A DNA stretch of 5,622 nt from the NCBI GenBank assembly GCA_003497555.1, contig DNNS01000723.1, positions 296 to 5,917 of the forward strand, read 5' to 3'. The stretch comes from Spirochaetia bacterium. Its GTDB lineage: Bacteria; Spirochaetota; UBA12135. Every line of letters starts with the position of its first letter. Position 1 is the first letter of the stretch. A program made the position numbers and the translations under genes. Below the pieces are notes generated by a model. That model was given only the letters and a program-made list of their open reading frames with translations. It was not told where the DNA came from and made no database searches. This document shows positions 1 through 5,622 of the stretch, piece after piece.

Positions 1-2241
1 TGCTGCTCCGCCGGGATATGTTCCTATTCTTTTTCCGGACTGCTGCAGTAAAAAAGGATAAATATTCAGATTTAAAATTATTTTACTCTCTCCCAAACCG
101 GCTGCTGTTATTTTACACTGTCCTGTATATTCTCCGGGAACTGCGTCCCGGGGTATTTTTAAAACTGCAACAAACTGCTGAAATGAATGGGAAGCTAAAT
201 TTCTTTTTTTGAAATCTTTTACCAACAGAGGAATATCGATCAAAGACATGGCTGATGAATAATATCCGGGTCTTTGATATAAAATTATAATTTCTTTTAT
301 TTCCATAGCAGTATTTTTAATAATTTTATTTCCGGATTTAAAATCGGTAAAGGTAATTTCCGGATTTTCCAGCTGTTTTTGGGGATTTACAAATAAAATG
401 AAAGATTCGTATAATTCTTCACCCCGTGTCCCGTAAAAATTTATTTCCAGATTGGATAATATATCAGGCATGGGTTTGTCTGCCAGATGAGGTTTAAAAT
501 AAACTCCCTTGCAAATTTTATATGGTTCGGTAAAATCCGTTATTTTTGCTGTATACTCATGCGGATTTCTGGAGATTACTGTCAGCGGTTCAAGTTTATT
601 TTGTCCCTGCTTAAGCCGGATTACACCCTGAAGAGATTTCAGGTCTTCGCCAAAGGCAGTAAAATTATAATCGGTCTCTGCTTTGAGTCCGTCCAGGACA
701 AAGTTTCCATTTAAGTCGGATATGGAAAACTTTTCTCCGGCAAGAATTTTTACAAACGGAGCCGGCTGGTTTGATAATAAAATTTGCCCTTCCAATATGC
801 TGTCTCCGTCTTCGGCATGTTCACTCTGTATGTTTTTTTCTTGAGTATCAAGAATAAGCCGGGCGTACCTGTCTGTGCTGCGCAGTGTACCGGTAATGGA
901 AAATGCCTGGGTTTCTTTTTCCGGATAACGGTTACGCCCAAAATTTCCATAAAATATATTATTGCTGTTCATATCGCTCATCCCGATATTTTTCAGCGGA
1001 ATGGCCGCTTCTACGCACCATTCATCTGCGTTTTGTGTTACAGATGTTATAATGCCTGATGACCAGCTGCTGTCAAAAACATTTATTTCTTTAAAATAGA
1101 TATCGGTAAAAAATCCTTTGGAATTAAAACAGATCCAGCAGTAGGGATCGCTGATATTTCCGCCGGTCTGAAAATAAATTTCTATGCTGTCGTCTTTCCA
1201 GATATCTTTTTGATCGTTTTGAATAATTTTTTTATTCATTTTATCCAAAAATGGTTCCCGGCATTTAAAATAAAAATAAAGATTTTTCATGTCATGACAG
1301 ATATCCACAGCGGTTTTGGCTTTTACAGGTCTTCCGTCTGCGGCATTCAAAAAAGAGATTTCTCCGGCATTCTTCCATTCTGTCCCGGTTTTTATTCCAT
1401 CAACAGCAATAGCGCTTTTAATATAGGGAATTTTTAAAACCGGAAATCTCATATTTGTTGCGCAAAAACTATCTAAAGAATTAAAGGAAGACTTTAATTT
1501 CAGCATATTATATTTTTCCGGAGTAAACGGCGAATCTTCCGCAAAAAGATATTTCTCTGCTTCTATTTTGTCTGTATCGTATTTTTCTGCCTGATCTGTC
1601 AGGTTGCTGTTAAAATGCCATAAACCTGCTGTTTCTTTGTCCAGGAGGTATTCTTTTTTTTCCGGAACAAAATTTTTATAGTATTTTATTTGTTTTGATA
1701 TACGCAAATCATCAATTCTTATATCCGCCGGGTAGGAGTTATTCCATGAGCCGATTAATAATGGAAATTCTCTCATCTCATCAGCAGCAGTTTTAAGTTT
1801 TTTTTCTTCTGCTGAAAATCCGTCAAGATACAGGCTGATTTGAGTATTATCCCACTGGAAGGCAAAATGATACCATTTGAGAGGCGAGAGCACGCTTTGG
1901 GAATTAATTGCGCATTTTTCTCCGCCGGCAATAATAAAAGCAGTTAAAATATTTTTGGGGTTTATCGCAATACTGAAATCACAAATTTTAGGCTGGGTAC
2001 TGAAATTACCTTTGGTGAGAATACCGTTAAATTTATCGGGTTTTAGTATTTTAAACCAGCCTTCAATTGTACAGTTTTTTATTGATTTAATGGCATCTGT
2101 ACAGGGAATATTTATTCTGCCGCCGGAAAGTTCAAGACAGTATTCTTTTTCTAAAGCAGCACAGTAACTATGGAAAACAATAAAAGAGATTATGAGTATA
2201 TTTGGAAGTTTGATGATTTTTTTTGCTATTACATTAAACAT
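1..2241 (-). CDS. Exported LamG / CBM9-like / GH123-type multidomain protein, 3' end beyond the window (gene B)
   Basis: The frame is open from the ATG at 2241 to base 1: 747 codons with no stop, so the C-terminus lies outside the window. The start follows an AAGGGA ribosome site. Residues 1-29 form a signal peptide (Lys7, Lys8, Lys11, then a hydrophobic stretch to about 24). Residues 32-183 look like a LamG/concanavalin-type lectin domain, with WYHFAFQW at 123-130 followed by SLYLDG at 136-141. Residues 266-466 are a CBM9-like sugar-binding domain, with AVDGIKTGTEW at 279-289, WKDDSIEIYF at 348-357 and EWCVEAAIPLKNIG at 407-420. Residues 483-554 resemble a carboxypeptidase-regulatory-like sandwich, with SDLNGNFVLDGL at 508-519. 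Residues 560-732 resemble the sandwich preceding GH123/DUF4091 barrels, with FVAVLKIPRDAVPGEYTG at 690-707. The last residues, GTYPGG, are where the barrel should start. The likely role is extracytoplasmic glycan binding and hydrolysis, substrate unknown. The hydrolase part is inferred, since no catalytic residues are visible. It lies 15 bp downstream of gene A, probably in the same operon. Confidence 0.88.
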   Translation of the reverse strand, partial: MFNVIAKKIIKLPNILIISFIVFHSYCAALEKEYCLELSGGRINIPCTDAIKSIKNCTIEGWFKILKPDKFNGILTKGNFSTQPKICDFSIAINPKNILTAFIIAGGEKCAINSQSVLSPLKWYHFAFQWDNTQISLYLDGFSAEEKKLKTAADEMREFPLLIGSWNNSYPADIRIDDLRISKQIKYYKNFVPEKKEYLLDKETAGLWHFNSNLTDQAEKYDTDKIEAEKYLFAEDSPFTPEKYNMLKLKSSFNSLDSFCATNMRFPVLKIPYIKSAIAVDGIKTGTEWKNAGEISFLNAADGRPVKAKTAVDICHDMKNLYFYFKCREPFLDKMNKKIIQNDQKDIWKDDSIEIYFQTGGNISDPYCWICFNSKGFFTDIYFKEINVFDSSWSSGIITSVTQNADEWCVEAAIPLKNIGMSDMNSNNIFYGNFGRNRYPEKETQAFSITGTLRSTDRYARLILDTQEKNIQSEHAEDGDSILEGQILLSNQPAPFVKILAGEKFSISDLNGNFVLDGLKAETDYNFTAFGEDLKSLQGVIRLKQGQNKLEPLTVISRNPHEYTAKITDFTEPYKICKGVYFKPHLADKPMPDILSNLEINFYGTRGEELYESFILFVNPQKQLENPEITFTDFKSGNKIIKNTAMEIKEIIILYQRPGYYSSAMSLIDIPLLVKDFKKRNLASHSFQQFVAVLKIPRDAVPGEYTGQCKITAAGLGESKIILNLNIYPFLLQQSGKRIGTYPGGAA

Positions 2242-2246
2242 AAAAA

Positions 2247-2253
2247 TCCCTTT
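2247..2253 (-). promoter_or_regulatory. Ribosome binding site of gene B
   Basis: On the minus strand AAAGGGA precedes the gene B ATG by five T residues. It lies inside the 15-bp gap (2242-2256) after the gene A stop codon. No hairpin or terminator fits in this gap, so gene B is expected to be translated from the gene A transcript. The site fixes the start at 2241; no alternative in-frame start with a comparable site was seen nearby. Confidence 0.7.
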
Positions 2254-2256
2254 TTC

Positions 2257-5200
2257 TTATTTAAAATTTATAATAATGCGCATGATATTTGTTCTCCATT
2301 TGTCGGATAATAATTGATTTGTATTATTACCGATAACGTCATCAACAGCTCTGTTTAAAATTTCCTCCGTCTGTTTCCTGATTTTTACATCGGATGATTT
2401 CAAGACTAGATTTTTTAAACTATATAATAAAAACCAGTCACATAGTCCTTCCCGAAATGCTTCCCATCTGATGCTTGATACTATATCTCCCTGGTATCGG
2501 CCTTCATAAACCATTCCCGCATCTGAGACCATACTGAGCGGGTTTTTCCCTTTATCAAATAAATCCCAGGAATCTCCCTGCCATGAAGCATAAGCCCACC
2601 AGTTCAGGCCGCCCAGGCCCAGTTTCCAGATTATCCAGGGATATAGTTTATAATCTCTGTAAGCATCGCAAATCATGGGTTCGCTTGGGCATTGATATGT
2701 CCAGAGCGGTTTTCCCAGGGATTTAAAAAATTTCAAATTATCATCGTTTTTTTCATTCATCGGGAAAAAATAGGAAAAGTGAGGCATCCAGATATCAATA
2801 TATTTATTTAATTTGATAATTTCTTCTTTGCCGGGAAAAACACTGCCCAGATTTTGAATTAATTTTATTCGAGGATTTCGTTTTTTAAAATCCTCTGCTT
2901 TAAGCAGCATGTTTTCGTCAATTTTTTTGGGTTCATCCCAAAGGTAAAAAAAACACGATTCCGGAGGAATCCCGAAATCAGCGGCAGTATCAGGACTGAT
3001 AAATGCAGACATCCTGTACTGTAATACTCCGGTTCGGAACATTTCCTTTTGCAGGACATTGCTGATTGAATTTTCAATCCCGCCGATTATTTCATTAAAA
3101 AGCAGAGGCATGGAGTTAATCCGGTGCGACAGAAGATCGTGTAAAAGAACATTATTTTCAAAAGATTGCGATTTTCCTCCGCTGCCGCTGTAAAGAGATA
3201 TAGCAAGAGGCAACGGAGGAGCAAGAGTAATTGGATGAATGGTCAGCCGAATTTTAATTATTCGGGTATTTTTTTCATTAAGTTGCCTGTCGGTACTTAA
3301 CAGAATCGGTTTTACAATCAGGCTGCCTTCATAACAACCCGGAACCGCCTTTTCGCTGTTGAAGGTACAAAACAAAGGAGCTGTTACTCCGCGTTTAAGA
3401 CTGAATATATTTGCATCATTTCCGCATAATACATCGCCGGTGATTTTACCCGATACGGTTTTTAAAAACTTAACTTCACGTATTTGAATCCGCTTGCTTA
3501 AAAAAAAATTGTTATTTTCATCCTTTAGATGAGGGCATCTGATTCTGATTTCCTGATCGTTGTTGATATTTAAAAATTTCAGACACAGGGATTTATATTC
3601 ATTTTGAGCCATCTCCAAATTTATTTCATTAATTTGTATATTATCATGAGGTATATCATCCGGAGCGTGGAGCGCGTAGGGCGCAGACATCCAGACATAT
3701 TCTGATGATAAAGAAAGAAACTTGCAGCAACTATCAAGATCCTGTAAAATTTTACAGGATTCTTCCTGTGACACGGCTTTCCCGGACTGTATGGTTTTAT
3801 CAAGCAAATTAACGCAGGAATCAAGTATTGATATTTCCTCAATTATTTTTTTCTTTAACTTTTTGGAAAAATCATTTACAGGCAGTTCATCTGCGGATTT
3901 AGCCAAAGTCTCCAATTTGCTTTTACATTCGCTCACACTAAACTCCGGCCTGTTAAACTCAAGTTTAAAAAGTTTTGTCCATGCAGCGCTTGCGTTCTGA
4001 ACATCTATGATACGAAGTTTAAGGAAATACTCATTTCCGTTTTTAATTTCATAAAGTATTTCCCGGGATAGCGATTGAAGTCCGGCCGGGAGAGAAAATT
4101 TTTTTTCTGCTTTATAAAGTTCATTATTCAAAACATCGCTGAGTATCAGCTCACCGGTGTAAACACGCGGCTTGTTTCCGGCAGCCGGGAAAAAGACAGT
4201 CAAATTATTGCATCCCCAGTTTTGGGTATTATCAATATTAGCTGAAAATTTCCGGCCATCATTATCACGCGCCGAATCAAAAACCAGATCAGCACATCCT
4301 GCTAATGATGGAAACGCATCAAGAGAAAAAGGATACATGCTTAAATTCTTCTGCGGCAGCATTTTTGTCCTCAGAAACTTGATTCGCCATTGAGTTCCAA
4401 TATCGGGGATTTTAATATCAGGCCCAAGAGAAGAAAAAGGAATAGCCACAACCGCTGTCCAGAAATCTGATCCACCTGAGCTGGCGATTTTTATATTCCG
4501 GCAATTCCAATTGGCATTGCGGTTTTCAGCATCGTAAAGGCTTCCCTTGAAATTCACTATAAAATGATAAAAAATATCCGATTGGGGATATGGTGAAAAA
4601 AGCATTTCTACGGAATCATTCCGGCAGATCGATGTATCATCTCTTGTTTTTTCTTCGGCAATAATGCGGTTTAATATAGGATCAAAACATTTAAAGCCCA
4701 AATACAAGGCGGCATTGTCAAATAAAATTCGCACTTCAGTTTCTTCATCAGCGGCATCGCCAATCTGATATTTTTGGAATGCCTTAACCGGAGTTGTTTT
4801 TTGCCAGATTAGTGTTTCCAGATTGCCGTCAATATTAATTTCGCTATCGCTTTTTAATGCATATATTATATTTTCTTCATCAGGCTCTGATTGTTGGATT
4901 TTTGGGGGTGATTTACCGGCCTGGGCATTTTCTTTATCGATGATACTTTGAATTTCGATGGAATCGATATATACTGTTCCGGATTTGTTTTTTCCGGCGC
5001 CAAAGTTTAAGGTAAAAAACGATGCATCTTCCGGTGTTGTAATAATTGCGCTGTTTTGTTCAAACCAATTTTCTTTGCAGTTCTCATCGTTTCTGATAAT
5101 AAAAACATATTTCTGTTTTTCACAGCGCATAGTGTCAGCTATCGGTTTTACATTGTTTTTATTATTCACTGCAGTGTTATTTAAAAAATCAATTCTGGCT

Positions 5201-5553
5201 GTAAATAACACTGCCTGGGGATTGCGGTATTTAAAAGAAATTTTGATTTTTTCTCCTGCTTTTATTGCTATGGCAGAACTGCGTACCCAGGATATATACG
5301 GGCCGCCGTTATAAGCCAGAGAAGCGCAGAATTGCCCTTGGGCAGGGTCTAAAGATGAGTATGCTAATATTATTTTTGAATCACCGGCTGACCAACCGGC
5401 GGCCTTCCCGGCTTCGGCAGCGGATTGATCCTCAAAATTCCATACTGCTATGATATGGGCGCTAAAAACATCGCGGCCGTAAAATACAAAATTTAATAAA
5501 AAACCCATAACCAGTATGCGCAATAAGGTTATTGGACAAATGTTTTTTTTCAT
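2257..5553 (-). CDS. Exported CBM9-like / GH123-like (DUF4091) glycoside hydrolase (gene A)
   Basis: This is a complete 1098-residue gene starting at ATG 5553 behind AAGGAAG and ending in TAA. Residues 1 to about 31 form a signal peptide (Lys2, Lys3, hydrophobic 8-25). Residues 33-203 are a jelly-roll, galactose-binding-like domain, opening with VWNFED and closing with VYIDSIEI. Residues 229-426 are CBM9-like: INIDGNLETLIW at 239-250, RNDSVEMLF at 311-319, FWTAVVAIPFSSLG at 364-377. Residues 436-534 look like a beta-sandwich and 541-617 a helical linker rich in Lys, Glu and Cys. Residues 636-775 match the sandwich before GH123/DUF4091 barrels (MAQNEYKSL at 648-656, AVPGCYEGSL at 736-745). Residues 781-1060 are the catalytic barrel: LWDEP at 871-875, GLNWWAYASW at 982-991 and SIRWEAFREGLCDW at 1027-1040. 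GH123 enzymes use adjacent Asp and Glu for substrate-assisted cleavage of N-acetylgalactosaminides; Asp873-Glu874 fits that pair. DUF4091 relatives are largely uncharacterised, so the substrate remains open. Fold and export are fairly sure; N-acetylgalactosaminidase activity is only a possibility. Confidence 0.92.
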   Translation of the reverse strand: MKKNICPITLLRILVMGFLLNFVFYGRDVFSAHIIAVWNFEDQSAAEAGKAAGWSAGDSKIILAYSSLDPAQGQFCASLAYNGGPYISWVRSSAIAIKAGEKIKISFKYRNPQAVLFTARIDFLNNTAVNNKNNVKPIADTMRCEKQKYVFIIRNDENCKENWFEQNSAIITTPEDASFFTLNFGAGKNKSGTVYIDSIEIQSIIDKENAQAGKSPPKIQQSEPDEENIIYALKSDSEINIDGNLETLIWQKTTPVKAFQKYQIGDAADEETEVRILFDNAALYLGFKCFDPILNRIIAEEKTRDDTSICRNDSVEMLFSPYPQSDIFYHFIVNFKGSLYDAENRNANWNCRNIKIASSGGSDFWTAVVAIPFSSLGPDIKIPDIGTQWRIKFLRTKMLPQKNLSMYPFSLDAFPSLAGCADLVFDSARDNDGRKFSANIDNTQNWGCNNLTVFFPAAGNKPRVYTGELILSDVLNNELYKAEKKFSLPAGLQSLSREILYEIKNGNEYFLKLRIIDVQNASAAWTKLFKLEFNRPEFSVSECKSKLETLAKSADELPVNDFSKKLKKKIIEEISILDSCVNLLDKTIQSGKAVSQEESCKILQDLDSCCKFLSLSSEYVWMSAPYALHAPDDIPHDNIQINEINLEMAQNEYKSLCLKFLNINNDQEIRIRCPHLKDENNNFFLSKRIQIREVKFLKTVSGKITGDVLCGNDANIFSLKRGVTAPLFCTFNSEKAVPGCYEGSLIVKPILLSTDRQLNEKNTRIIKIRLTIHPITLAPPLPLAISLYSGSGGKSQSFENNVLLHDLLSHRINSMPLLFNEIIGGIENSISNVLQKEMFRTGVLQYRMSAFISPDTAADFGIPPESCFFYLWDEPKKIDENMLLKAEDFKKRNPRIKLIQNLGSVFPGKEEIIKLNKYIDIWMPHFSYFFPMNEKNDDNLKFFKSLGKPLWTYQCPSEPMICDAYRDYKLYPWIIWKLGLGGLNWWAYASWQGDSWDLFDKGKNPLSMVSDAGMVYEGRYQGDIVSSIRWEAFREGLCDWFLLYSLKNLVLKSSDVKIRKQTEEILNRAVDDVIGNNTNQLLSDKWRTNIMRIIINFK

Positions 5554-5557
5554 TTCG

Positions 5558-5564
5558 CTTCCTT
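5558..5564 (-). promoter_or_regulatory. Ribosome binding site of gene A
   Basis: AAGGAAG on the minus strand stands four bases before the ATG at 5553 (about six bases counted from the AGGA core). It supports this start over the next in-frame Met at residue 16, which would remove the positively charged end and half of the signal peptide. The bases just upstream (5567-5580) are A/T only, which should leave the site unpaired. Confidence 0.75.
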
Positions 5565-5580
5565 CGAAAATATTAATTTA

Positions 5581-5622
5581 ACCACCCGGGCTGCGTCCTG
5601 GAGAGCACGGAGTACACGGAGA
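5581..5622. repeat. Degenerate 9-bp tandem repeat (CACGGAG + 2 bases), incomplete at the window edge
   Basis: Reading the plus strand, CCTGGAG (5597-5603), CACGGAG (5606-5612) and CACGGAG (5615-5621) follow each other with a 9-bp period, after an AACCAC lead-in at 5579-5584. Of the 42 bases, 28 are G or C, in sharp contrast to the AT-rich genes. I recall similar AACCAC...CACGGAG...CACGGAG elements scattered between genes in many environmental bacterial genomes, often near gene ends; their function is not established. Only three units are visible and the array continues out of the window, so its true length and orientation are unknown. It begins within 30 bp of the gene A start, so any gene A promoter must lie in or beyond it. 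Confidence 0.6.

Noticed and set aside
134..151. Perfect 6-bp inverted repeat (CCGGGA / TCCCGG) with a 6-base loop, resembling a terminator stem
   Set aside because: It falls inside the gene B frame and encodes the conserved PRDAVPGE stretch of the sandwich domain. The stem is short and sits in the middle of a gene, so coincidence is more likely.
1877..2167. Open frame of 96 codons on the plus strand
   Set aside because: It lies wholly inside gene B on the opposite strand, has no recognisable domain, and the gene B frame is clearly the coding one. The other short plus-strand frames at 18-212, 487-714, 784-1059, 1210-1437, 3722-4000, 4172-4393 and 5265-5453 were dropped for the same reason.
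2154..2172. Possible lipoprotein signal around Cys27 of gene B
   Set aside because: The residues before the cysteine (FHSY) do not fit the lipobox, which needs a small residue at -1 and usually Leu at -3. Ordinary signal peptidase cleavage near residues 27-29 is more likely.
4958..5314. Open frame of 118 codons on the plus strand with hydrophobic stretches that look like membrane segments
   Set aside because: It is antisense to the signal-peptide-proximal jelly-roll domain of gene A. Its Phe/Leu richness follows from AAA, GAA and AAT codons on the other strand.
5570..5575. TAATAT on the minus strand as a -10 box for gene A
   Set aside because: A start of transcription about seven bases downstream would fall within the ribosome binding site, and no -35 match stands at the right distance. 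The AT-rich stretch is better seen as an unstructured leader.
5597..5622. The periodic CACGGAG units as the edge of a CRISPR array
   Set aside because: The period is only 9 bp, with two-base gaps between units and no spacers, so it is a simple short tandem repeat.

Overview
The window is almost entirely coding on the minus strand. It holds two adjacent genes, read right to left, for large exported multidomain proteins. Both are built around a family 9-like carbohydrate-binding domain followed by a GH123/DUF4091-type glycoside hydrolase module. The base composition is AT-rich, with many poly-A/T runs inside the coding sequence. Large exported proteins that combine CBM9-like, LamG and DUF4091 modules are typical of polysaccharide-degrading Lentisphaerae, Planctomycetes, Verrucomicrobia, Kiritimatiellae and some Armatimonadetes or uncultured lineages. 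I lean towards an AT-rich member of the PVC group such as Lentisphaerae, but this is an inference from architecture and composition, and no marker gene is present.

Layout from the 5' end of the transcript. At 5581-5622 there is a GC-rich degenerate 9-bp tandem repeat (CACGGAG plus two bases) that runs off the right edge. A ribosome binding site at 5558-5564 serves gene A (2257-5553, complete, 1098 aa): signal peptide, jelly-roll domain, CBM9-like domain, beta-sandwich, helical linker, GH123-type N-terminal sandwich, and a GH123-like catalytic domain with an Asp873-Glu874 pair. A 15-bp gap containing the next ribosome binding site leads to gene B (start at 2241, open to base 1, 747 codons visible). 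Gene B encodes a signal peptide, a LamG/concanavalin-type lectin domain, a CBM9-like domain, a carboxypeptidase-regulatory-like beta-sandwich and a GH123-type N-terminal sandwich. The window ends just where its catalytic barrel should begin.

The short gap, shared strand and lack of a terminator between them suggest one transcript. The two proteins look like diverged paralogues that share a core and carry different N-terminal binding modules, so they may attack the same or related glycans outside the cytoplasm. The substrate cannot be named from the sequence. There are no RNA genes, CRISPR arrays, transposases or other strong signals. There is no gene-free stretch over 300 bases. I see no clear case for a wholly new system; the points most worth checking are the paralogue pair, the compact catalytic domain of gene A and the upstream repeat.
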